Part shown: one piece after another, positions 52,030-59,793 of the stretch | How the letters are laid out: each line of letters starts with the position of its first letter | How positions within the stretch are numbered: position 1 is the stretch's first letter | NCBI RefSeq assembly: GCF_900099995.1 | Contig: NZ_FNCZ01000002.1 | Span: 248,001 to 312,000 of the forward strand | DNA: 64,000 bases | Source of the DNA: Winogradskyella thalassocola | Lineage (GTDB): Bacteria; Bacteroidota; Bacteroidia; Flavobacteriales; Flavobacteriaceae | Reading direction: 5' to 3' | Translations under genes and position numbers: made by a program | The notes under the pieces: generated by a model | The model's input: only the letters and a program-made list of their open reading frames with translations | What the model was told of the DNA's origin: nothing | The model's database searches: none

Positions 52030-52329
52030 ATGAAAGGAGATTTTAATGCTTTAATAAATGGCGATAAACCGGTATTAGTAGATTTTCATGCGGAATGGTG
52101 TGGTCCTTGTAAAGCACAGGGACCAATTATAAGCGATTTAGCGAAAGCCGTGGGTGGCAAAGTACGAATCATCAAAATAGATATCGATAAAAACCAAGCT
52201 GTAGCACAACGTTATCAAGTTAGAGGTGTACCAACATTGGCTTTATTTAAAGCCGGACAGATTGTTTGGAGACAGTCTGGAGTGCAGTCAAAATCTCAAC
52301 TTATGACTGTAATTAATCAAAATACATAA
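52030..52329 (+). CDS. Thioredoxin-family protein
   Basis: 99 residues. Active site WCGPC (C-G-P-C) in FHAEWCGPCKAQGPII, cis-Pro segment VRGVPTLALF. Cytoplasmic, no signal. It reduces protein disulfides and probably acts in redox repair. 152 bp after the preceding gene; no clear dyad upstream, so it may be read from the sigma-like promoter. Confidence 0.92.
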   Translation: MKGDFNALINGDKPVLVDFHAEWCGPCKAQGPIISDLAKAVGGKVRIIKIDIDKNQAVAQRYQVRGVPTLALFKAGQIVWRQSGVQSKSQLMTVINQNT

Positions 52330-52372
52330 TGGAATTAAACAGTAGACATACAAACATTAAATAGCATTTATT

Positions 52373-52723
52373 ATGGATATTATACTTTATAAAAAGGACT
52401 ATAACTTGGCAGATTCTATAGATAATTTTTTAGATTTTTATTATGGGATTCACATGACTTATCTTGCCAGTGATTTATTAAAGAAAGGTTTAACACCTAA
52501 GCAAATCTCAGAAGCGGTTTTTAAAGCAATCAAAGTAGGGAAATCGTCTGGACTTGTAATTCGTGAACATTTTATGCCATTATTTACCAGATTGGGATCT
52601 GATGTAATTAGTGATTGCAAATTATCTAAAATGGGGTATGGTCTGGTGTTGTTAAATGCTAATCCAGATTTGGCGATTGTAGGGAAGTGGCAAGTGAATG
52701 TTATGAAAGCAAAATTGAACTAA
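52373..52723 (+). CDS. Hypothetical protein
   Basis: 116 residues, mostly helical (NFLDFYYGIHMTYLASDLLKKGLTPKQISEAVFKAIKVG) with a hydrophobic C-terminal part. No membrane helix of full length. Unrecognised. 43 bp after the thioredoxin gene and convergent with ExoIII. Confidence 0.6.
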   Translation: MDIILYKKDYNLADSIDNFLDFYYGIHMTYLASDLLKKGLTPKQISEAVFKAIKVGKSSGLVIREHFMPLFTRLGSDVISDCKLSKMGYGLVLLNANPDLAIVGKWQVNVMKAKLN

Positions 52724-52741
52724 AAGTATTGTGAGTCTTAA

Positions 52742-53509
52742 TTATAAATCGACTTGGAGCCCAATAGGGCAATGGTCAGATCCATAATATTCTGAAAGGA
52801 TGGTGGCGGCTTTAATGTGATCTACCAATGCCGTGCTCAGTAAAAAATAATCAATTCTCCAGCCTGTATTGCGTTCTCTAGATTTAAAACGATAACTCCA
52901 AAAGGTATAGGCTATGTCATCGGCATGCAGATGTCTAAAGGAATCTGTAAAGCCCGCATCAATTAAGTGCGTCATGCCATCAATTTCAATTTGAGTATAT
53001 CCAGCTGTTTTATTATAATTTGATTTATCGTTTTTTAAATCAATAGCCTGATGTGCCACATTAAAATCACCACAAATAATAATCGGTTTTTCCTTTTCTA
53101 ATTGTTTTACATATTTTAAAAAATCAGTATCCCATTGTTTTCTGTAGTCTAAACGTTTTAAGTCTTGTCCAGAATTTGGGGTATAAACATTAACTAAATA
53201 AAAATTTAGGTATTCGGCACATTGTACTCTACCTTCTTCATCATGTGCAACAATGCCAATATCATTGTTAATTGCCATAGGCTTTGTTTTAGAAAGTATA
53301 GCCGTACCAGAATACCCTTTTTTTTCTGCTGAATTACAATAAATATGATACGTCTCAGATAGTGTGACTAAAGCTTTTTCAACCTCATCATCTTGAGCTT
53401 TTGTTTCCTGAAGACAAAGGATGTCCGGATTTAAAGTCTCAATAGTTTCAAAAAAATCTTTTTTAATAATTGCTCTTATGCCATTTACATTCCAAGAAAT
53501 AATTTGCAT
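52742..53509 (-). CDS. xth: Exodeoxyribonuclease III (AP endonuclease)
   Basis: 255 residues. Family motifs: IISWNVNGIRA, CLQETKAQDDEV (metal Glu), NVYTPNSGQDLKRLDYR, ICGDFNVAHQAID, WSYRFKSRERNTGWRIDYFLLS and SDHCPIGLQVDL (catalytic His). It cleaves DNA at abasic sites and has 3'-5' exonuclease activity in base-excision repair. It lies 12 bp after the second half of the broken BON gene on the same strand, so its promoter could be the dyad at 54248. Confidence 0.95.
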   Translation of the reverse strand: MQIISWNVNGIRAIIKKDFFETIETLNPDILCLQETKAQDDEVEKALVTLSETYHIYCNSAEKKGYSGTAILSKTKPMAINNDIGIVAHDEEGRVQCAEYLNFYLVNVYTPNSGQDLKRLDYRKQWDTDFLKYVKQLEKEKPIIICGDFNVAHQAIDLKNDKSNYNKTAGYTQIEIDGMTHLIDAGFTDSFRHLHADDIAYTFWSYRFKSRERNTGWRIDYFLLSTALVDHIKAATILSEYYGSDHCPIGLQVDL

Positions 53510-53521
53510 TCCATATCCTTT

Positions 53522-54178
53522 TTAATATTCAACTTCTAATTCATTTTTTACAACATAGACACCTGGTGCATTAAAGGTCACTCTTTCTGCTTGATTTTTT
53601 TCTGAAAGAGAGTGTACTTTACCACTTAATATAACTTTGTGGTCATTAATAGCTACAGCGATGTTTTCAGCGTCAATAAACGCAGAACGTTCAAAAGCCT
53701 TTTTAATTTTTTGTTGAATATCTTGAGTTTCAATTAGCGGTTGTTTCAATTTAATATTGTTTGTAACGCCTTTTACGCCTTCTAAATATTCAACAGTTCG
53801 CTTAGCAGCATCTCTTTGATACGCCCACTCTAACTCGCCCAAAAGGGTAATCCAGCCATTATCTACTTCAACAATGACTTTGTTGTTAGGTACAGAAGCA
53901 TTTCACTCTAATGCATCTAGTGCAATAGTCGCTATTTTGGTGTCTGATCGCTGATGATCTTTAGGATACCCAATTTTAATGTCTTCGGCTATGGCTTTGA
54001 CACCTGCAATTTTTTCAACAGTTTTTACAATAGCAATTTTAATGGCATAAGTAAAAACCATTCCTGTTAAGGTGACTACACCATCAGTTACAATGACACC
54101 AATTTGAGTTTCATCAATATGAGGTTGCCATTTAAGTTCGTCTAGTATGTCATCTTTAATGTCTAAATCTGTTCTCAT
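53522..54178 (-). pseudogene. BON-domain protein gene interrupted by in-frame TGA
   Basis: The frame from the ATG at 54178 to the stop at 53522 would encode 218 residues collinear with the two intact paralogues at 58.2 and 59.0 kb, but codon 92 (53905-53903) is TGA. At that position the paralogues read Trp (ALKWN and AFEWN; here ALE-stop-N). After it the same frame continues with NASVPNNK, GWITLLGELEWAYQRDAAKR and two further BON domains. One G-to-A change of TGG to TGA explains the break; a sequencing error or UGA readthrough cannot be excluded. BON domains bind membranes or other proteins and are stress-associated. Confidence 0.8.
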
Positions 54179-54216
54179 GATACTAATTTTTTAAATTAAT
54201 AGTTATAATATAAGAA

Positions 54217-54259
54217 CAAAGTTGCTTTGGTAAGACGTTAATTGAAATGACCTGTATCA
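54217..54259 (-). promoter_or_regulatory. CRP-type dyad and -7 box of the broken BON gene
   Basis: On the minus strand TGAT-ACAG-GTCA (54259-54248) then 23 bp and CAACTTTG (54224-54217). The dyad lies inside the last codons of the P-type ATPase gene, yet keeps the exact spacing of the other eight sites. The -7 box has C for the first T. Confidence 0.72.
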
Positions 54260-56766
54260 GCTTGATGTTTAGCCTTTTTTCGTGTATTCCACTTTACTGC
54301 TTCATACCAAATTACGGCTAAAAACCCAGTGGTCACACTCATCAATACTTGAGGAAGGTTTAAGGTTTCAAACTTAAAGAATTTTGCAAAAGGTGTTATA
54401 AATAGCAAAGCACCTGTAATGGTTATAGTGATGCCAATAATCAATGGCACTAGCTTATTTTTATATTTTAAAGTCGTTAAAATTGAGTAATAAAATGATC
54501 GGTTAATTAAGGTTAGAAAAATATTAGCCGCAATTAAGGTGGTAAAAACCATACTACGGGTAAGTGCTTCGCTATAGCCTTGCTGTATGGCATATTGATA
54601 TACCAATAGAACACCTAAGGTTATCATAAGACCTTGTATGATGCTTGTGGTTAATTCTTTTCCGTTAAAAAAGGTAACTGAAAACGGACGCGGTTTTTGA
54701 AGCATGCTATTTTTTTCTATCGGTTCATTTTCATAAATGATAGAGCATGTGGGTCCCATTATTAATTCTAAAAATATAATATGTACCGGATAAAAGATAT
54801 TTGGAAACTCCCATCCTAAGGCTAAAGGAATAAAAACGGTTAAAATAATTGGTATATGAATAGATATAATATACTGAATTGCTTTTTTTAGATTGGCGTA
54901 AATGCGTCTGCCCATCGCAATAGCATCTACCATTTTGGATAAATCATCTTCTAACAATATTAGCGATGCTGCTTGTTTTGCAATTTCAGTTCCTTTTTTA
55001 CCCATAGCAATGCCAATATGGGCTGCTTTTAGAGCCGGACCGTCATTAACGCCATCACCTGTCATGGCTACGATTTCATTGTTGGCTTTTAAGGCATTGA
55101 TAATTCTTAGTTTCGCCTGCGGGAACATTCGGGTAAAAATGGTGGTGTCTTCTACTTTTTTCTGTAATTCGGCAGTGTTGAGTTCCATTAATTCATCGCC
55201 AGACATACTTTTTTCATAATTGTTAAATCCAATTTCTTTGGCAATGGCTTTAGTGGTTAATGCATTATCACCTGTAATAATTTTAACCTTAATTCCCGCT
55301 AAACTAAAATCCTCAAGTACAGAAGTTATATTTTTCTTTGGTGGATCATAGAACGCAACAATACCTATAAAACTAAATTGAAAACCTTGCTGTTTTTCTG
55401 GATAATTATTACCTTCAAAATGAGTTTCAGCAACACCCAACACACGAAACCCTTGTGCTGTGATGGTTTTAATCGCATTATTTATATGTTCCTCTTCAAT
55501 CGTTGAGAGGTTTGAAATTGCTATTAAAGCTTCTGGTGCTCCTTTTGCAGCAATGATTCTGTTTCCTTGCTTGTTTTCAAATACATGTGTCATCATTGGT
55601 GGTTTTCCTCCTAAAGGATACTCATGTACCATAGAATATTCGGAGCGCTCATCTGTCTCTCTCGTGGTTTTATAAGCCTTATGTAGTGCTATTTCCATAG
55701 GATCAAAAGGAATGGGTTCACTAGCCCACATCGCTACTCTAATTAGGTTATGCTCTTCAGCTCCTAGACTATCGTCTATTTTGAAAATGTTATTAGAAGA
55801 CAACGTATAAAGTCTAGAGAGACTCATTCTATTTTCAGTAAGTGTGCCTGTTTTATCGGTACAAATAACGGTAGCACTACCTAGCGTTTCAACGGTTTTT
55901 GTTTGTTTTACAATAACACCCAATTTCATTAATCTCCATGATCCCAAAGCCATAAATGTGGCAAAAGCGACAGGAATTTCTTCAGGTAAAATGCTCATTG
56001 CTAGGGTTAAGGCTTTGAGTAAACTGTCTAATACATTATAAGAATGAAAATAGTTAATGGCCCAAACAATTATAAACACAACTGCACCAATAATTGCCAT
56101 TTTCTTTACAAAGTTGTTTATCTGTAATTCTAGTGGTGTTTTTTCATTTTGTATGTCTTCTAAACTTTTCCCTATTTTTCCTAATTGCGTGTCGTTACCT
56201 ATAGCAGTAACCGTAACAATAGCCAATCCGCCTGAAATTAAGGTGCCTTGATAGACTTGATGGTCTGCTTTTGTTTTGTCTTTGTAAACAGATAAAGATT
56301 CTCCAGTTAGGATGGATTCGTTTACAGAAAAATCATTAGAATGTACAATAATACCATCTGCAGCGACAGTACCTCCTTCTTCAACGATTAAACTATCTCC
56401 AACAACTAATAACTCACTTTTTATGTCTTGGGTTTTACCATTTCTAATGACTTTGCATTTGGGCTCTGAAAATGTTTTTAGTTTTTCTAAAGCATTCCGA
56501 CTTTTGGAATCTTGGTATAAAGAAATCGCTGCGACGAGGACGGTTGCTGAGGTAAGAAAAACACCATCTCCTATATTACCACTAATAAAGTAAATGGAAG
56601 AGGCTACCAATAATAAAATAACCATAGGTTCCTTTACCAAACTTATAATGGCGTCTAAAAAGAAACTTTCTTTTTTAGCTTCTAGCTTGTTATAACCGTA
56701 TTTTGACCGTGCTTTTAATACGTCTTCATCGGTTAACCCTTTTATATTAAAGTTGTTGGTTTGCAT
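54238..56766 (-). CDS. P-type cation-transporting ATPase (P2-type)
   Basis: 842 residues. Order: N-terminal cation-ATPase domain (GLTDEDVLKARSKYGYN), actuator with NESILTGESLSV (TGES), transmembrane PEEIPVAF (TM4, in place of the PEGL of SERCA), phosphorylation site CTDKTGTLTENRMS, nucleotide domain (KGAPEALI), hinge AMTGDGVNDGPALKAA and six C-terminal helices. Bacteroidota PEEIP-type members have unclear ion specificity; Ca2+ or a related divalent ion is a guess. It is upstream of the broken BON gene, with its own promoter not recognised by the dyad rule. Confidence 0.93.
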   Translation of the reverse strand: MQTNNFNIKGLTDEDVLKARSKYGYNKLEAKKESFFLDAIISLVKEPMVILLLVASSIYFISGNIGDGVFLTSATVLVAAISLYQDSKSRNALEKLKTFSEPKCKVIRNGKTQDIKSELLVVGDSLIVEEGGTVAADGIIVHSNDFSVNESILTGESLSVYKDKTKADHQVYQGTLISGGLAIVTVTAIGNDTQLGKIGKSLEDIQNEKTPLELQINNFVKKMAIIGAVVFIIVWAINYFHSYNVLDSLLKALTLAMSILPEEIPVAFATFMALGSWRLMKLGVIVKQTKTVETLGSATVICTDKTGTLTENRMSLSRLYTLSSNNIFKIDDSLGAEEHNLIRVAMWASEPIPFDPMEIALHKAYKTTRETDERSEYSMVHEYPLGGKPPMMTHVFENKQGNRIIAAKGAPEALIAISNLSTIEEEHINNAIKTITAQGFRVLGVAETHFEGNNYPEKQQGFQFSFIGIVAFYDPPKKNITSVLEDFSLAGIKVKIITGDNALTTKAIAKEIGFNNYEKSMSGDELMELNTAELQKKVEDTTIFTRMFPQAKLRIINALKANNEIVAMTGDGVNDGPALKAAHIGIAMGKKGTEIAKQAASLILLEDDLSKMVDAIAMGRRIYANLKKAIQYIISIHIPIILTVFIPLALGWEFPNIFYPVHIIFLELIMGPTCSIIYENEPIEKNSMLQKPRPFSVTFFNGKELTTSIIQGLMITLGVLLVYQYAIQQGYSEALTRSMVFTTLIAANIFLTLINRSFYYSILTTLKYKNKLVPLIIGITITITGALLFITPFAKFFKFETLNLPQVLMSVTTGFLAVIWYEAVKWNTRKKAKHQADTGHFN

Positions 56767-56834
56767 TAAATCAGCTTATAGAATCGTCATATTTTTATTA
56801 AATATAGTGAATTTATGATGTGTCAAATCTTCAA

Positions 56835-57078
56835 TTAAATGATTAAGCGAACTCCACCTAATTCTTCAATTTTATATGGGAAACGATTACCAGGTGAACC
56901 AATGAACATAAAATTGATTGGGATATTCCATTCTTTTGAAAGTTTGGTGATGAGTTCTGGTCCAAAATTGGCATCCAATTCTATGAATTCAATTTTAATT
57001 AAGGGATATTCTTGATCTACAACATTGATGTCATTTCTAAATTGCCATTTTTAGTCTCAGTAATCACTTTCAAAATTT
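56835..57078 (-). pseudogene. Remnant of a small gene with a frameshift
   Basis: On the minus strand a frame of 71 codons (57050 to stop 56835) encodes protein-like sequence: IKIEFIELDANFGPELITKL, EWNIPINFMFIGSPGNRFPY and a GGVRLII end. It has no start codon near its 5' side (TAA just upstream). The +1 frame directly before it (about 57078-57020) reads LKVITETKNGNLEM before a stop, which suggests a frameshift in an original protein of about 80-85 residues. I do not know the family. It fills most of the 360-bp gap between the ATPase and dehydrogenase genes. Confidence 0.55.
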
Positions 57079-57128
57079 AAGTATATTCATTTTATGGATG
57101 TATAAAAGACTTTTAAATGATTTCAGAG

Positions 57129-58025
57129 TTACTTTAAGAATTCGGGAGATTCAAATGCTGGATTGGGATAGCCATAAAACCCTTCTCCGGTAGCCACTCC
57201 TAATTTATGTTTATCTATATAATTCTCTTTTAAATAGTTTACAGTTTTTATTTTTAATTCATCTTGAGTTTTTTCAGCGGTCATTTTATTGATATTATAA
57301 GCTGTAGTAATTCCAACGACATCGAGAATACCAAAAGGTCCTAATGAAGCTCCAGTGGCTTTCATCCAAGTTTTATCTATAGTTTGTACATCTGCCACTT
57401 CGCTGACTAATAAATCTGTTGCAGCGCTTAATAATGGAACCAATAACGAGTTAAGGATATATCCTGGTTGCTCTTTGTGTAATGGTAAGGCTAACATGCC
57501 AATGGCTTTAGCAAAGGCTACCACATCTTTAAAAACGTTAGGATCAGTTTTGGGATGCCCCATAATTTCAGCTGTGTTGTGCACCCAAATAGTATTGGCA
57601 AAATGTAAGGCTATAAAGTTTGAAGGTCGACCGGTTGCATCTGCAAATTCACTCGGTAATAGTGTTGAAGAGTTGGTCGCAAAAACTGTTTTTTCTGGTG
57701 CTACTTTAGCCAGCTTTTTATAAAAATCTATTTTTATTGTTGGATTTTCGGGCACGGCTTCAATCAGTAAATCGGCATCTTTCACAGCCAAAGCTAAATC
57801 AGAAGTATAATTTAAATTTTGACGTGTTTTTTCTAATTGTTCGTCGGTTGCGTTTAAGTCTTTTTTATAAGCTTCGCTTAGGGTTTTGAATTTCGTTTTT
57901 GCTTTGTCTAAAACGGTATCGTTTAAATCGTAAACGGTTACATTAAATCCATGAAATGCGGTTTGAAATGCAATTTGATATCCTAAAACTCCACTTCCGG
58001 CGATGGTTACATTTTTATAATTCAT
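57129..58025 (-). CDS. 3-hydroxyacyl-CoA dehydrogenase (NAD-dependent)
   Basis: 298 residues. Rossmann motif VTIAGSGVLGYQIAFQTAFHG, then ADLLIEAVPENPTIKIDFYKKL and FATNSSTLLPS, the catalytic ALHFANTIWVHNTAEIM (His of the HF motif), and the C-terminal domain GPFGILDVVGITTAYNI. It oxidises 3-hydroxyacyl-CoA, for example 3-hydroxybutyryl-CoA. HF-A-N replaces the usual HFFNP, so the substrate may differ. It carries a regulon dyad upstream and is alone in its transcript. Confidence 0.88.
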   Translation of the reverse strand: MNYKNVTIAGSGVLGYQIAFQTAFHGFNVTVYDLNDTVLDKAKTKFKTLSEAYKKDLNATDEQLEKTRQNLNYTSDLALAVKDADLLIEAVPENPTIKIDFYKKLAKVAPEKTVFATNSSTLLPSEFADATGRPSNFIALHFANTIWVHNTAEIMGHPKTDPNVFKDVVAFAKAIGMLALPLHKEQPGYILNSLLVPLLSAATDLLVSEVADVQTIDKTWMKATGASLGPFGILDVVGITTAYNINKMTAEKTQDELKIKTVNYLKENYIDKHKLGVATGEGFYGYPNPAFESPEFLK

Positions 58026-58080
58026 TGTTGTAGTTTTTATGTATAACTTTTTTATCTGTTATTCTAAAAGAATACAAATA

Positions 58081-58123
58081 CAAAATTAGGCCATAGTAAG
58101 AGGTTTCTCAATGACCTAAGTCA
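58081..58123 (-). promoter_or_regulatory. CRP-type dyad and -7 box of the hydroxyacyl-CoA dehydrogenase gene
   Basis: On the minus strand TGAC-TTAG-GTCA (58123-58112), 23 bp, TAATTTTG (58088-58081): perfect dyad core and perfect -7 consensus. The start codon follows after 55 bp. Confidence 0.8.
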
Positions 58124-58129
58124 GTGAAA

Positions 58130-58171
58130 AAAAATAGCCCTAATTTAACAGTGTAAACTAGGGCTATTTTT
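58130..58171 (-). terminator. Terminator downstream of the middle BON gene
   Basis: AAAAATAGCCCTA (58130-58142) and TAGGGCTATTTTT (58159-58171) are perfect 13-bp inverted repeats with a 16-bp loop; the A tract of the left arm gives U residues in leftward RNA. It insulates the BON transcript from the dehydrogenase promoter just beyond. Confidence 0.85.
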
Positions 58172-58185
58172 TGAATGTATTTTGA

Positions 58186-58839
58186 TTAATAGACAACGTC
58201 TAATTCATTCTCTACGGTCCATACACCTGGTGCATAGTAAGCGGTTTTACGAGCTTCATCTTTTTCTTTTAATGAATGTACTTGTCCTGTTAATTTTACA
58301 GTGTGTCCATTAGCATTTACTACTATGTTTTTGGCATCAAGGTCTGCAGCACGTTTAAAAGCTTTAGTAATTTTTTGTTTAATGTCTACAGGATTTATTT
58401 GTTGTTTAAGTGAAATGTTATTTACCACATATTTGACATCTATGAGGTTTTCTATCGCTTTTTTAGCGGCATTTCGCTCGTATTCCCAAGTCACTTCACC
58501 ACTAAGATAAACCCAACCATTCTCGACCTTAATTTCAATTTTATTCTCTGGTACTGAAATGTTCCATTTTAAGGCATTAACAATAGATGCCGCTATTTCT
58601 GCATCCGTTCTTTTAGAACTCGTTCCATAAATTACCTCAATTTCTTCAGCAACAGCTTTTACTCCTGCAACACTTTTGGCGGCTTTTTCAGCTTCTACTT
58701 TTTTAGTGTAGTTATCAACAGTACCCGTAAGTGTTACAATGCCGTTTTTAACAACGACTCCAATTTGAGTTTCGTCAATTGTTGGTTGCCATTCTAATTC
58801 ATCTAGCACATCACCTTTAATTTCTGCATCTGTTCTCAT
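58186..58839 (-). CDS. Triple BON-domain protein
   Basis: 217 residues, three consecutive BON domains (about 4-70, 75-143, 150-217), each with the conserved Gly pattern (GIVTLTGTVDNY, GWVYLSGEVTWEYERNAA, HTVKLTGQVHSLKEKDEA). No signal peptide is seen, so cytoplasmic. Paralogue of the genes at 53.5-54.2 kb and 59.0-59.7 kb, with the conserved Trp in ALKWN. BON proteins are thought to bind phospholipid or partner proteins under stress. It has its own dyad promoter and terminator. Confidence 0.92.
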   Translation of the reverse strand: MRTDAEIKGDVLDELEWQPTIDETQIGVVVKNGIVTLTGTVDNYTKKVEAEKAAKSVAGVKAVAEEIEVIYGTSSKRTDAEIAASIVNALKWNISVPENKIEIKVENGWVYLSGEVTWEYERNAAKKAIENLIDVKYVVNNISLKQQINPVDIKQKITKAFKRAADLDAKNIVVNANGHTVKLTGQVHSLKEKDEARKTAYYAPGVWTVENELDVVY

Positions 58840-58870
58840 GATTTTTAATTAAACTTTTTTTAATTTTAAT

Positions 58871-58913
58871 CAAAGGTATTTGCATTAGGAGTATTTCAAA
58901 ATGATGCAAGTCA
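58871..58913 (-). promoter_or_regulatory. CRP-type dyad and -7 box of the middle BON gene
   Basis: On the minus strand TGAC-TTGC-ATCA (58913-58902), 23 bp, TACCTTTG (58878-58871), then 31 bp to the start codon. Confidence 0.8.
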
Positions 58914-58965
58914 GCAATGTATGCTTTAACATAATTTTAATGCTGAATGCTTTTGAGAAAAAAAG

Positions 58966-58992
58966 CCCTAATTGAATATCATCTAATTAGGG
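58966..58992 (-). terminator. Terminator downstream of the third BON gene
   Basis: CCCTAATT (58966-58973) and AATTAGGG (58985-58992) pair perfectly; leftward RNA then reads GC and a U run (A tract 58958-58964). 30 bp after the BON stop. Confidence 0.75.
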
Positions 58993-59022
58993 TGTTAAAA
59001 AAGTAATTAAGATGACCATATC

Positions 59023-59676
59023 TTAACCCATCACTACCAATTCGTTTTCTACTTTATTTACGCCTGGTGCGTAGTAAGCTGTTTTTTGAGCGGTTCTTTT
59101 TTGGTTTAGAGAGTCTACTTTTCCTTCTAATTTTACAACATCTCCATTAACTTTAATGGTTATTTTAGAGGCTTCATGGTCAGCAGAACGCTTTAGTGCT
59201 TTTATAATATTTTCCTTAATAACTTCAGGTTTTATAGCAGGTTCTATCTCAATAGCATTATTAATTCCTTTTACTCCGATGATTTGCTCGGTAACACGTT
59301 TTGCAGCTTCTTTTTCGTAAATGAATTCAACTTCACCAGAAAGGGTAATCCAACCATCAGAAACTTCGACTTTTATTTTGTTTTCAGGTATCGCTGTATT
59401 CCATTCAAAGGCTTGAACTATGGCTTTGGCAATTTCGATATCCGTTTTTTGATATGCTGTTCCGTATTTTACTTCTATATCTTCCGCAACAGCTTTAACT
59501 CCTTTTACTTTACTAACGGCTTCTTTTGCTGCAACTTTTATAGTAAAATCATCAACAACTCCAGTTAGCATTACCACACCATCCTCAACGACTACACCAA
59601 TGAGGTTTTCTTCAATATTAGGTTGAAATACAAATTCATCTAAAATGTTTTGTTTTATTTGACTATCACTTCTCAT
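59023..59676 (-). CDS. Triple BON-domain protein, tandem paralogue
   Basis: 217 residues with the same three-BON layout as its neighbour (GVVMLTGVVDDFTIKVAA, GWITLSGEVEFIYEKEAA, DVVKLEGKVDSLNQKRTA). Trp of AFEWN is conserved. Sequence identity is moderate, so the duplication is not recent. It carries its own dyad promoter. Likely cytoplasmic. Confidence 0.92.
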   Translation of the reverse strand: MRSDSQIKQNILDEFVFQPNIEENLIGVVVEDGVVMLTGVVDDFTIKVAAKEAVSKVKGVKAVAEDIEVKYGTAYQKTDIEIAKAIVQAFEWNTAIPENKIKVEVSDGWITLSGEVEFIYEKEAAKRVTEQIIGVKGINNAIEIEPAIKPEVIKENIIKALKRSADHEASKITIKVNGDVVKLEGKVDSLNQKRTAQKTAYYAPGVNKVENELVVMG

Positions 59677-59715
59677 ATTTAATTTATTTTGGATGTCATA
59701 TTAATTTAATGATAG

Positions 59716-59758
59716 TAAAGGTATTGGGTTAGATTAATATTGAAAATGACTTAGATCA
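59716..59758 (-). promoter_or_regulatory. CRP-type dyad and -7 box of the third BON gene
   Basis: On the minus strand TGAT-CTAA-GTCA (59758-59747), 23 bp, TACCTTTA (59723-59716), then 39 bp to the start codon. Confidence 0.78.
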
Positions 59759-59793
59759 GATTTGAAAAAAGAGCGAAAGAAATCGTTGTGAGA

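Noticed and set aside
56817..56826. TGATGTGTCA upstream of the P-type ATPase as another regulon dyad
   Set aside because: The half-sites are separated by 2 bp instead of 4, and no -7 box stands 23 bp downstream, so it does not share the architecture of the nine accepted sites.
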